Part shown: positions 33,944-41,884 of the stretch, in pieces
How the letters are laid out: each line of letters opens with the position of its first letter
Numbering within the stretch: the stretch's first letter is position 1
Assembly: GCF_020165985.1 (NCBI RefSeq)
Contig: NZ_JAIUKZ010000015.1
Coordinates: 706,471 to 770,470 of the forward strand
Length of the DNA stretch: 64,000 nucleotides
Direction of reading: 5' to 3'
Origin: Bacillus sp. RAR_GA_16
GTDB taxonomy: Bacteria; Bacillota; Bacilli; Bacillales; Guptibacillaceae
Notes under the pieces: model-generated
The model's input: only the letters and a program-made list of their open reading frames with translations
Databases searched by the model: none
Told to the model about the DNA's origin: nothing
Made by a program: the position numbers and the translations under genes

Positions 33944-35158
33944 ATGACATTTGCACTAGCCTGGTCAAAGGCGAATCCTTTAATAGAAGATCCAATGGCT
34001 GTCTTTGTCTATCTAACGGTTGTCGTTGGACTCATCTTTATGCTTGGCGAATCAAAGAACAACGTCTTGCAAAAGATTTTTCATTACGCACCTCCGTTAA
34101 TTTGGACATATTTTATTCCAATGCTATCAACGACCTTTGCTATTATTCCGCAAGAGTCAACGTTATATGGCTTTGTTTCTACGTATATTCTTCCTGTTGG
34201 ATTACTGCTGTTACTGTTATCTGCTAACGTTCCAGCTACCCTCCGATTAGGACCAAAAGCATTACTTATGTTCCTAGCTGGTACAATTGGTGTGATTATC
34301 GGTGGTCCGATTGCACTTGCTATTTTCCAACCATGGTTACCAGCCGATGCTTGGACGGGAGTTGCGGCACTTGCAGGAAGCTGGATTGGTGGATCTGCGA
34401 ACATGGCTGCCATGATCGAAGCAGTAGGAACACCAAAAGAAATTCTCTCCCCTATTATCGTTGTTGATACGGTAGTTGGTTACAGCTGGATGGGGATTAT
34501 GATTTTCCTTGCAGGCTTCCAGCATAAATTCAATAAATGGAACAAAGCGGATGATTCCGTGATCCAAAGCGTAAATAAAGAAATGAATGATATTCAACGT
34601 AAGAATGAACGTCCTATTCAAGTTCCGCAGCTACTAGGTTTACTTGGACTTGCCTTTGGTGTCTCTTATGTTGTATTAAAGATTTCTGAGAATCTTCCAC
34701 AGTCAGCGGTTCTTTCAACAACAACCTGGACGGTTATGATTATCTCAGCTATCGGGATCATCTTCTCATTCACCCCAGTTAAAAAGTTAGAGGGTTACGG
34801 TGCTAGTAAAGTCGGCTATACGGCCATCTATCTACTGCTTGCAACCATTGGAGCAAGAGCTGACCTTGCTTATGTAGTTGATTCACCACAATACGTATTA
34901 ATGGGTATTGTGTGGCTCAGTATTCATATCCTCGTTATTTTCATTGCAGCACGATTGTTACGTGCCCCGCTGTTCTTCGTAGCAGTAGGTTCACAAGGAA
35001 ACATCGGTGGGACGAGCTCAGCTCCGATCGTTGCCTCTGTCTTTCAACCTTCACTTGCTCCGGTTGGACTTTTGATGGGAATTGTAGGTAACGTTGTTGG
35101 TAGCTACGCAGCTGTTCTCTGTGCGCAATTGGCAAAAATGGTTGCCACAATGTTTTAA
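33944..35158 (+). CDS. DUF819 family membrane protein (YjcL-like)
   Basis: A 404-residue polytopic membrane protein with about ten hydrophobic helices. DUF819 landmarks include LSANVPATLRLGPKA, AGSWIGGSANMAAMIEA and GSQGNIGGTSSAPIVASVF, the two Gly-rich re-entrant motifs repeated in the two halves. Likely a transporter; the substrate is not established. AAGGAG precedes ATG 33944, and it is a single gene closed by a strong terminator. Confidence 0.88.
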   Translation: MTFALAWSKANPLIEDPMAVFVYLTVVVGLIFMLGESKNNVLQKIFHYAPPLIWTYFIPMLSTTFAIIPQESTLYGFVSTYILPVGLLLLLLSANVPATLRLGPKALLMFLAGTIGVIIGGPIALAIFQPWLPADAWTGVAALAGSWIGGSANMAAMIEAVGTPKEILSPIIVVDTVVGYSWMGIMIFLAGFQHKFNKWNKADDSVIQSVNKEMNDIQRKNERPIQVPQLLGLLGLAFGVSYVVLKISENLPQSAVLSTTTWTVMIISAIGIIFSFTPVKKLEGYGASKVGYTAIYLLLATIGARADLAYVVDSPQYVLMGIVWLSIHILVIFIAARLLRAPLFFVAVGSQGNIGGTSSAPIVASVFQPSLAPVGLLMGIVGNVVGSYAAVLCAQLAKMVATMF

Positions 35159-35164
35159 TTTTCA

Positions 35165-35204
35165 TAAAAAAATCCGTCCCCTAGTTTCTGGGGACGGATT
35201 TTTC
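35165..35204. terminator. Bidirectional terminator
   Basis: AAAAATCCGTCCCC/GGGGACGGATTTTT hairpin between the convergent DUF819 and SDR genes. Confidence 0.93.
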
Positions 35205-35211
35205 TATATCT

Positions 35212-35961
35212 TTATCCTTGTGAGGTAGGACGAACGAGTACTTCGTTAATGGAGACACTATCAGGTTGACCGACAGCATAATAGATTGCATCAGCAATCG
35301 CTTGTGGATCTAATGGATCCAAGCCTTTCGGACCACGATTGTTTAACTTCTCCTGTACGTCTTCATCTGTGATGGTGTTTGTTAATTCAGTGGCAACTGC
35401 TCCAGGGGAGATAATCGTTGCACGAATGTTTGAAGAAGGAGACATTTCTTTACGAAGACCTTCTGTAATCGCTCGTACTGCAAATTTCGTTCCGCAATAT
35501 ACGGCACCTGCTGGCATGATTTCATGACCTGCAACAGAAGATATGTTAATAATGTGACCGGATTTTCTTTCCTCCATATGAGGAAGAACGCCAGCAATAC
35601 CGTAGAGAACACCCTTGATGTTCACATCAACCATCTTATCCCACTCATCGATTTTCAGTTTGTTCATGAAGGATAGTGGCATTAATCCTGCGTTATTAAT
35701 AATGACGTCGATCTGTCCATACTGCTCAATCGTTTTATCAGCAAGAGCTTGCATTTGCTCTCTTGACGTCACATCCGTTTTTTGAATGATCGCTTCTCCA
35801 CCGCTATTTGTGATTTCTTTCTTCAGCTCTTCAAGGCGGTCCTCACGTCGCGCTGCAAGGACAACTTTCGCCCCGTCTCCTGCCAGTTTCTTTGCCGTTG
35901 CTTCACCGATTCCGCTACTTGCTCCAGTAATAATTACGACTTTTCCATTAATATGACTCAT
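35212..35961 (-). CDS. SDR family oxidoreductase (YdfG/YwfD-like)
   Basis: A 249-residue classical [15 protein letters not shown] (residues 13-24), NNAG (about 88-91), catalytic Ser ([10 protein letters not shown]), Tyr and Lys ([11 protein letters not shown]). Resembles enzymes acting on 3-hydroxy acids or serine. Single gene. Confidence 0.92.
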   Translation of the reverse strand: MSHINGKVVIITGASSGIGEATAKKLAGDGAKVVLAARREDRLEELKKEITNSGGEAIIQKTDVTSREQMQALADKTIEQYGQIDVIINNAGLMPLSFMNKLKIDEWDKMVDVNIKGVLYGIAGVLPHMEERKSGHIINISSVAGHEIMPAGAVYCGTKFAVRAITEGLRKEMSPSSNIRATIISPGAVATELTNTITDEDVQEKLNNRGPKGLDPLDPQAIADAIYYAVGQPDSVSINEVLVRPTSQG

Positions 35962-36039
35962 AATGATCCACCTTTCCTTTTATCTACGTCTTTCTAGTTC
36001 CCGCTTGACTCACCGATAAACATTTGGATGTGTTCAAAC

Positions 36040-36067
36040 AAAAAAAGCACCTGGCATAGGTGCTTTC
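36040..36067 (-). terminator. Terminator after the bdb pair
   Basis: Minus-strand AAAGCACC/GGTGCTTT hairpin followed by a T run. Confidence 0.85.
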
Positions 36068-36072
36068 GCTAG

Positions 36073-36537
36073 TTACTTATTTTGTTCAATCCATTGTTTA
36101 AACGTTTCTTCTGTTTGGGTACTAACAATGCGATCCACTTCTTTCCCATCTTTAAAGCGGACAAGGGTTGGCGTCGATTCAATTTGATAGTCATTCCAAC
36201 CTTGTTCAAATTCTAGGATATTATATTTCTTTAGGTCAATATCCATATCTTCTGCGAGTGGCACAAGGATGGGAGAGGTGTTTTTACAATGAATGCAAGT
36301 TGGGCTATAGAAATAGACAAATGCATCTTCTTCCTTAGAAAGTTTTTTATCGAGCTCATCAGGAAGAATTTGATTTTGGTAAAGCGGATCATCGAGCTGA
36401 TCGATCGTTGCAGGATCTAGTGAGTCTTTTCCGTAAGGATTTCCCTCTGCTTTTTCGCTATTGCTTAAATTTGTAACAAATGCGAGCGCTCCAAATAATA
36501 CAATAATAATACCAAGAAAAATGATGGCTTTCTTCAT
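36073..36537 (-). CDS. Membrane-anchored thioredoxin-like thiol-disulfide protein
   Basis: A 154-residue protein with an N-terminal signal anchor (AIIFLGIIIVLFGALAFVT) and an extracytoplasmic thioredoxin fold with active-site CIHC at about residues 81-84 (FYSPTCIHCKNTSP) and a cis-proline ESTPTLV. It overlaps the DsbB-like gene by four bases; together they form a disulfide-forming pair of the BdbC/BdbD or BdbA/BdbB type, with this protein as the oxidised partner. Confidence 0.87.
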   Translation of the reverse strand: MKKAIIFLGIIIVLFGALAFVTNLSNSEKAEGNPYGKDSLDPATIDQLDDPLYQNQILPDELDKKLSKEEDAFVYFYSPTCIHCKNTSPILVPLAEDMDIDLKKYNILEFEQGWNDYQIESTPTLVRFKDGKEVDRIVSTQTEETFKQWIEQNK

Positions 36538-36971
36538 ACGTTTTTCTCCTTTTTTGTATGTTTATTTAACAACAACATGATGATCGTAATCGAAAGAAAA
36601 GCGATGAGTGCTAGAAAAGGAATCGTAATAAACCCGGCGTAGTTAATATACTGTCCGGTACACGGAACTCTCCCGCAAGCGGGCGCTGAATCTGCAAAAA
36701 AAGATGTTTTTTGAATCAAATAATGATAGAGAGAAACACATGTACCAATAACGGATAATGGCAACACATATAGCCATTGTGAGGCATCTTTTCTGACCAT
36801 AGCCATACCGAGAATAATGACCAAAGGGTACATAAGAATACGTTGGTACCAACAAAGTTCACATGGTTCATATTTAAGTACTTCGGAAAAATACAAACTT
36901 CCAGCGAGGGCAAGAACGGAAGCCGCCCAGGCGCCAAATAACAGATACTCACTCTTTTGCTCAGGTTTCAC
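36534..36971 (-). CDS. DsbB-type disulfide oxidoreductase (BdbC-like)
   Basis: A 145-residue membrane protein with four helices. The quinone-proximal pair is CELC (EPCELCWYQRILMYP) and the second periplasm-side pair is CGRVPC (APACGRVPCTGQYINYAG). It passes electrons from the partner thioredoxin to quinone. The GTG at 36971 is favoured by AGAGAGG seven bases upstream and gives the family length. Confidence 0.92.
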   Translation of the reverse strand: MKPEQKSEYLLFGAWAASVLALAGSLYFSEVLKYEPCELCWYQRILMYPLVIILGMAMVRKDASQWLYVLPLSVIGTCVSLYHYLIQKTSFFADSAPACGRVPCTGQYINYAGFITIPFLALIAFLSITIIMLLLNKHTKKEKNV

Positions 36972-37068
36972 AGCTGTACCTCTCTTCTTTTCACAACAAA
37001 ATGTAGTTCCATTATACACCACACCAATCGACTTTTAAAAAGATGAAACGTGACAATACGATTACAAA

Positions 37069-37091
37069 GCCGACTCCTTATCAGAGTCGGC
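37069..37091. terminator. Possible terminator between Xaa-Pro peptidase and bdb genes
   Basis: Perfect GCCGACTC/GAGTCGGC stem; the T run is weak on the minus strand (TTTGTAAT), so efficiency is uncertain. Confidence 0.45.
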
Positions 37092-37104
37092 CCTGGTTTT
37101 TCAC

Positions 37105-38206
37105 TTATTCAATAATTTGTAATTCCTTCGGATACTTCGTTAACGTCTCATACCCATTCTCCGTAACAAGCACATCATCTTCAATCCTTACCCCACCAAC
37201 GTCCGGCAAGTAGATGCCCGGCTCAATCGTGTAGGTCATTCCTTCTTGTAGCAAACTATCGTTTTTTTCACTCAAAGATGGAAACTCGTGTACTTCAATT
37301 CCGATACCATGACCGATTCCGATGCGGAAAATAATCTCCGTATCCTGCATTTGAAATGACATTTCGAGCTGCAAGATCAATATCGCCAAGTCGAGTTCCT
37401 GGCTTTGAAATATGAAGTGATTCCGTTAGAGCACGCAAAACAGTATCATAAATTTCTTTCTGTTTCTCATTCACTTCACCGAATGCCACGGTCCGCGTCA
37501 TATCAGAGCAATACCCGTTTAATACAACGCCAAGGTCAAATAAAACGAGATCCCCTTTCTTCAACTGACGATCGCCAGGATTACCATGCGGTTGGCCTGA
37601 TTTCTCTCCAAACAAAACCATGGTTGAAAAAGACATTTCACGAATACCTTTCTTTTTCAATTCATATTCGATCGTAGCGAGCACTTCCATTTCAGTTACA
37701 CCTTCGCGTAAAGCTTTCACTCCGGTCTCTACACCAAAATCAGCAAGTGCGGCTGCTTCACGTAATACTTCAACTTCCTTCTCATCTTTAATAAGACGAA
37801 ATTGATTCAATCCAAGCTCTGCAGAATGATACTTTAAACCAGGAAAGCGATTCTGCAATTCTTCAGCGCGCTCGTAAGCAAGCGTTCCTTTTTCAATTGA
37901 AGCACTTTTAGGCTGATGAACACCGCGCTCTTTCAAAGCTTTATCAATAAAATCAAAAGGATTTTCTGAATCACTATAGCCGATGATTTCATATTCCCAT
38001 CCAGCGTCACGCGCTTGAGAAGCTTCCATTCCTGGTACTACAAGGAATGGATCATGATGAGGTACGATAAAAAGACCAAGTAACCGTTCATGCGGTTCAC
38101 AATGGAAATTCGATAAGTAAAAGACATTTGAAGGGGAATGAATATAAGCAAAGTCTTGTTTTTGTTCAATAAGCCAATCTGTCATTTTCGATAAACGTGT
38201 GTTCAT
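37105..38206 (-). pseudogene. Xaa-Pro dipeptidase (M24 family), frameshifted
   Basis: Two frames together give an M24 metallopeptidase of about 365 residues: creatinase-like N-terminal domain, then the metal-binding pita-bread fold (LVLFDLGVVLNGYCSDMTRT holds the two Asp ligands; [14 protein letters not shown] the His; [20 protein letters not shown] the Glu ligands). The first frame ends in HRNRSWYRN and the second resumes at RIGIGHG. Removing one T at 37317-37318 (GATTC to GATC) reads PHRIGHGIG. Such enzymes hydrolyse X-Pro dipeptides. Either inactivated or a sequence error. Confidence 0.87.
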
Positions 38207-38295
38207 AGGGCCACTTCCTTTTATAAAAATTAAACTTTCTCTCGCTTTCCCTCTCCTAGCTTATCATAAGTGAATTCTCTTCACTTATACAACGC

Positions 38296-38328
38296 ACAAA
38301 AAAAACCCTGCAATCTAAGCAGGGTTTG
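38296..38328 (-). terminator. Terminator after the lipoprotein gene
   Basis: Minus-strand AAACCCTGC/GCAGGGTTT hairpin followed by eight T residues. Confidence 0.88.
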
Positions 38329-38334
38329 TCGGAT

Positions 38335-38874
38335 CTATTCTAGTTCTTTCGCAAAGCTTGGCTTAATAAGACCAGTGTCTTCGAAAACCTTACCCATCTG
38401 ATCTTCAAAATTTGTGAAATGCTCTGATGCTTTTTCTTGTACGGTAGAGTCTTCAATGTCTGCTTGCTCTGCACGAATGTGATAAGCTTTTGTTAATTCA
38501 TCAAATGAGCTCATAATTTCTTTTTTAGACTCATCCAATTCAGCTGGAATAGTTAAACCTTCAATGCCTTCTACCGTTGCTTTACTGGCTTCAACAGCTT
38601 GACCTTTTAAATCTTCAAGTTCTTCTGTAGAAGGCTTGTCAGCATCAGGCGTTTCATTATCAAGATAAGCGGCCTTTGCTGATTCGTAAGCAGAGATCTC
38701 GTCATTGTTTTCCTTTAAAACACTCACGACTTCTGCTTGAAAATCAAGTAAAACACTTTTCGTATCTACTTGCTCTGCTTCTCCACTTGTTTCACTTTCA
38801 CTGTTTGTATTTGAGCCACATGCTGCTACGATTAGAAGCATGGATAAACTTAAAACAGTCAATAACTTCTTCAT
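38335..38874 (-). CDS. Uncharacterised lipoprotein
   Basis: A 179-residue exported lipoprotein with signal peptide and lipobox VAAC (Cys19), then a Ser/Glu-rich linker and an acidic, mainly helical domain. I do not recognise the family. AGGGGG lies before the ATG. A TTTACA-N16-TAAACT promoter lies just upstream, and further upstream is a Fur-box-controlled small RNA candidate on the same strand, so iron-linked expression is possible but unproven. Confidence 0.7.
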   Translation of the reverse strand: MKKLLTVLSLSMLLIVAACGSNTNSESETSGEAEQVDTKSVLLDFQAEVVSVLKENNDEISAYESAKAAYLDNETPDADKPSTEELEDLKGQAVEASKATVEGIEGLTIPAELDESKKEIMSSFDELTKAYHIRAEQADIEDSTVQEKASEHFTNFEDQMGKVFEDTGLIKPSFAKELE

Positions 38875-38911
38875 ATGTCAAACCCCCTATTGATGTTTAC
38901 TTCCAAAAAAT

Positions 38912-38939
38912 AGTTTAGCACTAAATTTATATTTGTAAA
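38912..38939 (-). promoter_or_regulatory. Candidate promoter of the lipoprotein gene
   Basis: Minus strand TTTACA (38934-38939), 16 bases, TAAACT (38912-38917), about 38 bases before the start codon. Confidence 0.5.
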
Positions 38940-38951
38940 TGAGAATAAATG

Positions 38952-38990
38952 GATTAAAACCTCCTTTAAATCCTGATGTAAGGAGGCCTT
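38952..38990 (-). terminator. Hairpin with anti-SD arm, possible second terminator
   Basis: On the minus strand CCTCCTT pairs with AAAGGAGG across a 13-base loop and is followed by TTTT. It could back up the small-RNA terminator or mask a Shine-Dalgarno-like sequence. No gene start follows the GGAGG. Confidence 0.4.
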
Positions 38991-39013
38991 TGTATAATTA
39001 TAGAAGTAAACAA

Positions 39014-39141
39014 TTAAAAATAGCTGCCAACGTTGGCAGCTACGATAATCAAACAATTGGAGAAGGGGGAACTTCTTTGGCTTTGTTTGAATTATATAGG
39101 ACAATATGTGTCGGGGAACACCATGTCTCTTATCTTCTATG
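39014..39141 (-). ncRNA. Candidate Fur-regulated small RNA, FsrA-like
   Basis: A consensus promoter overlapped by a 19-bp Fur box is followed, about 125 bases later, by a perfect 22-base palindromic hairpin TAGCTGCCAACGTTGGCAGC... and a T run (39016-39042). The predicted transcript has no convincing reading frame or ribosome-binding site but has two C-rich single-stranded stretches, GUUCCCCGAC and GUUCCCCCUUCUCC. This is the design of B. subtilis FsrA, the iron-sparing small RNA whose C-rich segments pair with Shine-Dalgarno sequences. The 5' end is inferred from the -10 box. Identity with FsrA is by features, not alignment. Confidence 0.62.
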
Positions 39142-39143
39142 TT

Positions 39144-39162
39144 GATAATGATAATCTTTATC
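39144..39162 (-). promoter_or_regulatory. Fur box over the small-RNA promoter
   Basis: GATAATGATAATCTTTATC matches the classic Fur consensus GATAATGATAATCATTATC at 18 of 19 positions and covers the -10 region of the small-RNA promoter. Confidence 0.85.
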
Positions 39163-39176
39163 AATTAAAAAGTCAA
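39148..39176 (-). promoter_or_regulatory. Promoter of the candidate small RNA
   Basis: Minus strand TTGACT (39171-39176), 17 bases, TATCAT (39148-39153). The -35 box overlaps the last codon of the 55-residue membrane-protein gene upstream. Confidence 0.75.
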
Positions 39177-39340
39177 TAGCTTTTCTTAAATGCAATGGAC
39201 GGTGTTGATTGGTATGCACTCGCCTTCTTTTCACGTCTATAGCCACTTTTTACTGCTTCTGCTCTAAGTACTAGGGCAAATGCAGTAAACGATAAGAGCA
39301 AAATAAAGAGAAACATCGATATTTGTAACGTTTCAACCAT
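39173..39340 (-). CDS. Small membrane protein of 55 residues under Fur control
   Basis: ATG 39340 has a good ribosome-binding site (AGAGGTGG, five bases upstream). The peptide has one N-terminal membrane helix (ISMFLFILLLSFTAFALVL, residues 7-25) and a basic cytosolic tail ending in FKKSY. I know no family for it. Its promoter (TTCTCA-N17-TATAAT with extended TG) is covered by a near-palindromic Fur box, so it should be expressed when iron is scarce. It ends at the promoter of the Fur-controlled small RNA. Confidence 0.65.
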   Translation of the reverse strand: MVETLQISMFLFILLLSFTAFALVLRAEAVKSGYRREKKASAYQSTPSIAFKKSY

Positions 39341-39370
39341 TTTATCCACCTCTTATGATCAATTTTTTTC

Positions 39371-39399
39371 ATTATAGCACGCCTCAATGATAATGAGAA
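39371..39399 (-). promoter_or_regulatory. Promoter of the 55-residue membrane protein
   Basis: Minus strand TTCTCA (39394-39399), 17 bases including an extended TGC, then TATAAT (39371-39376). The -35 region lies inside the Fur box. Confidence 0.65.
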
Positions 39400-39407
39400 G
39401 CATTATC
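39389..39407 (-). promoter_or_regulatory. Second Fur box
   Basis: GATAATGAGAAGCATTATC matches the Fur consensus at 17 of 19 positions and sits in the palindrome AATGATAATG...CATTATCATT. It overlaps the promoter of the 55-residue protein; the aldo-keto reductase promoter on the other strand begins 33 bases away. Confidence 0.85.
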
Positions 39408-39439
39408 ATTGACAAAGTACGCTTGATAAGACTGTTTTG

Positions 39440-39468
39440 TTGTGCAAGCGGTTTAATTCGTCTATGAT
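39440..39468 (+). promoter_or_regulatory. Candidate promoter of the aldo-keto reductase gene
   Basis: TTGTGC (39440-39445), 17 bases, TATGAT (39463-39468), 31 bases before the start codon. Confidence 0.65.
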
Positions 39469-39499
39469 TAAACAAGTACTTAAACAGGAGGATCCAACG

Positions 39500-40402
39500 A
39501 TGCAACGTATAAACTTAACAGAAGATTTATCTTTTTCTCGTATTATTCATGGTCTATGGCGACTGGCTGACTGGAATCAAACAAGTGAAGAAACCCTTTC
39601 ACTCATTGAACATAACCTTGAGCGAGGGATTACAACATTTGATCATGCTGATCTTTATGGTAGTTATGAATGTGAAGAACTTTTCGGGAAAGCGCTCGCG
39701 CTGAAGCCCTCCTTACGCGACCAAATGGAGATCGTAACAAAATGTGGGATTGTCATTGAATCACCCAACAGACCGACACATCAATCACATCATTACAATA
39801 CAAGTAAAGAGCATATTATTGCTTCTGCTGAGCAATCGCTCACCTCACTTGGTATTGATCATATTGATGTTCTCTTAATTCATCGCCCGGATCCGTTTAT
39901 GGATCCAGAACAAGTGGCTGAAGCCTTTTCTACATTAAAACAAGAAGGAAAGGTTCGTCACTTTGGCGTTTCGAATTTTAAACATCACCAATTTAATATG
40001 CTCCAGTCGTATGTGGAGCAACCTTTAATTACAAATCAGCTTGAGCTTTCGGCTTATAACCTTGAGAATTTTGAGGACGGCACACTTAACCTGTGTCAGG
40101 AAAAACGAATGAAGCCGATGGCATGGTCTCCTCTTGCAGGAGGGAATGTATTCACTTCGAATGATGAAAAAGCCGTGCGTCTGCGTGAGACAGTTAAAAA
40201 AGTCGCTGCTGAAATCGGTGCTGAAGGAATGGACCAAGTTCTTTATGCATGGCTCCTTAACCACCCAGCAAACATTATGCCAATTGTGGGCTCAGGTAAA
40301 CCAGAACGCATTGATAGTGCAGTCAATGCCCTATCGTATTCATTAACTCGTGATCAATGGTTTGAAATCCTTACTAGTTCAATGGGGTATGATATTCCAT
40401 AA
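39500..40402 (+). CDS. Aldo-keto reductase (YdhF-like)
   Basis: A 300-residue TIM-barrel NADPH-dependent reductase. The catalytic tetrad is visible: Asp and Tyr in TTFDHADLYGSYECEELFG, Lys in EIVTKCGI, His in VLLIHRPDPFM. The phosphate-binding C-terminal IVGSGKPERI is present. Similar to E. coli YdhF and Bacillus homologues; natural substrate unknown. ATG 39500 follows AGGAGGA at seven bases. Single gene with a strong terminator. Confidence 0.93.
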   Translation: MQRINLTEDLSFSRIIHGLWRLADWNQTSEETLSLIEHNLERGITTFDHADLYGSYECEELFGKALALKPSLRDQMEIVTKCGIVIESPNRPTHQSHHYNTSKEHIIASAEQSLTSLGIDHIDVLLIHRPDPFMDPEQVAEAFSTLKQEGKVRHFGVSNFKHHQFNMLQSYVEQPLITNQLELSAYNLENFEDGTLNLCQEKRMKPMAWSPLAGGNVFTSNDEKAVRLRETVKKVAAEIGAEGMDQVLYAWLLNHPANIMPIVGSGKPERIDSAVNALSYSLTRDQWFEILTSSMGYDIP

Positions 40403-40446
40403 ATAGTAATGATTTTCGAGATCTATTCCTTTTTTCTTAAATAGAC

Positions 40447-40480
40447 TAAAACGCCCTCTCATTTGAGAAGGCGTTTTTTA
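40447..40480. terminator. Bidirectional terminator
   Basis: AAAACGCC...GGCGTTTT hairpin with TCTC/GAGA extension, followed by T residues, between the convergent aldo-keto reductase and DoxX genes. Confidence 0.85.
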
Positions 40481-40513
40481 AACTAATAAAATGAAACAAA
40501 CGTTTATTTAATC

Positions 40514-40909
40514 CTAATGAGTTACTTTACTTTTCTTCGTGATCACTTCAGATATCGCAAATTTTCGACTACCAGTAAAAGCTAAAATCACTGATATACC
40601 AAGAAGAGAAAGTGGGAATTCATAACCTCCAATAAGCCCCATTTGAAGCTTTGCCAGAACTATAGCACCAATCATCGTTAACCCAAGAAAGATCGCTGAT
40701 GGTATGACAAAGATTCCAGTAATCAAGAATGCTCCCCCAATTGCTTCAATAATCGCTGCTGTATATGCTAGTGCTGCAGGTTGACCAATCTTATTAAACA
40801 TTGCAATCGTATTTTCCATCGTACCAAGTTTTTGTATACCATGAGCTAACATAATGATCCCAAGTATTATGCGACCACATAATAAGCCCCATTCCATTCT
40901 TTCTTTCAC
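40514..40909 (-). CDS. DoxX family membrane protein
   Basis: A 131-residue protein with four membrane helices and the DoxX opening GRIILGIIMLAHGIQKLG, then FNKIGQPAALAY and EAIGGAFLITGIF. DoxX proteins are associated with quinone or sulfur redox and with oxidative-stress membrane complexes, with no firm reaction here. The GTG at 40909 has the best spacing (eight bases) to GTGAGG. Single gene. Confidence 0.88.
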   Translation of the reverse strand: MKERMEWGLLCGRIILGIIMLAHGIQKLGTMENTIAMFNKIGQPAALAYTAAIIEAIGGAFLITGIFVIPSAIFLGLTMIGAIVLAKLQMGLIGGYEFPLSLLGISVILAFTGSRKFAISEVITKKSKVTH

Positions 40910-40996
40910 GGTGGACACCTCACTTTTGTTTCCTAGCTAACGAATGAAGTGTAATGATGGATCAGTCGTACCTCGTTTGTATGGACGATCTCTTTT

Positions 40997-41761
40997 CTAA
41001 GGCATGCTCTCATCAATCATTTCAAATCCCGGAATCATTTGAGATAGTGGCACAATGACCGCTTCATTTTTATACACTGGAATAAATTCATTTAAAACTG
41101 CAACCATTTTCTCTCCGGCTATTCCTACATGACCGATGGCGATGTGAGCTTGATCATCTTTAAGCTTTTTCGCAAGTTCTTGAGCCTTCCTACTCATGTG
41201 CTGAATCGTGTATACATCATCAAAGAACAGTTCGTTTTCAAGATAAGGTACTCCTATTTCATCTGCTAGCCTTGGGATAACGCTTTTCCCCGTTGTTTTA
41301 CTATCTAAATAATAAAGCCCTTTTTCTCGACATACTTCAAGAACAACCCTCATCACTCTTTCATCAGCTGTCGCTTTTGATCCCATATGATGATTCACAC
41401 CAACTGCATGTGGCACAGCGTCAATGGCAGCTCTCACCCGCTTCTCAATTTCTTCATCAGACAAGTCTGTTGTAACCGCGCCTGGTCCCAACCAGCTCTT
41501 CTTTCCTTTCATTGGCTCCATCGGTATATGAACAATCACTTCATGTCCAAACTTATGCGCTTCTTCCGCATCTTTCTCGGTCGTTTCAAGAAATGGCATA
41601 ATGGCAACAGTTAAGGTGACAGGAAGTCGTAGCATTTCTTCCGTTCCCCCCATATCATTTCCGAAATCATCAATCACGATGGCGAGCTCCCGGTTCTCTT
41701 CTGCTGATACCTGAATCGGAACGAGCATAAGCAATAACAATACGAAACCCCACTTTTTCAC
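40997..41761 (-). CDS. Divergent polysaccharide deacetylase (YibQ family), secreted
   Basis: A 254-residue exported protein with a signal peptide (KKWGFVLLLLMLVPIQVSA, cleavage before EEN). The NodB-like barrel motifs are AIVIDDFGNDMGGTEEML (acidic start), HIPMEPM and VGVNHHMGSKATAD (His pair), and AIGHVGIAGE. This divergent deacetylase family is of unknown substrate. The GTG at 41761 follows AAAGGGTG at seven bases and removes a 16-residue non-signal extension. Confidence 0.87.
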   Translation of the reverse strand: MKKWGFVLLLLMLVPIQVSAEENRELAIVIDDFGNDMGGTEEMLRLPVTLTVAIMPFLETTEKDAEEAHKFGHEVIVHIPMEPMKGKKSWLGPGAVTTDLSDEEIEKRVRAAIDAVPHAVGVNHHMGSKATADERVMRVVLEVCREKGLYYLDSKTTGKSVIPRLADEIGVPYLENELFFDDVYTIQHMSRKAQELAKKLKDDQAHIAIGHVGIAGEKMVAVLNEFIPVYKNEAVIVPLSQMIPGFEMIDESMP

Positions 41762-41884
41762 ACTCTCACACCCTTTTTCTTTTAGTATCTCCCAAGTGAA
41801 ATACTTCATGAATGGAGAGGCCGATTTATTGCTTTAACAAGAGAACTACATGAAAATAGAAACAGAAAAGAAAGGAGTTTATAG

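Noticed and set aside
38871..39164. A minus-strand frame of 97 codons across the small-RNA region
   Set aside because: Its start lies inside the Fur box, there is no ribosome-binding site, and it runs through the intrinsic terminator; the small-RNA reading explains the signals better.
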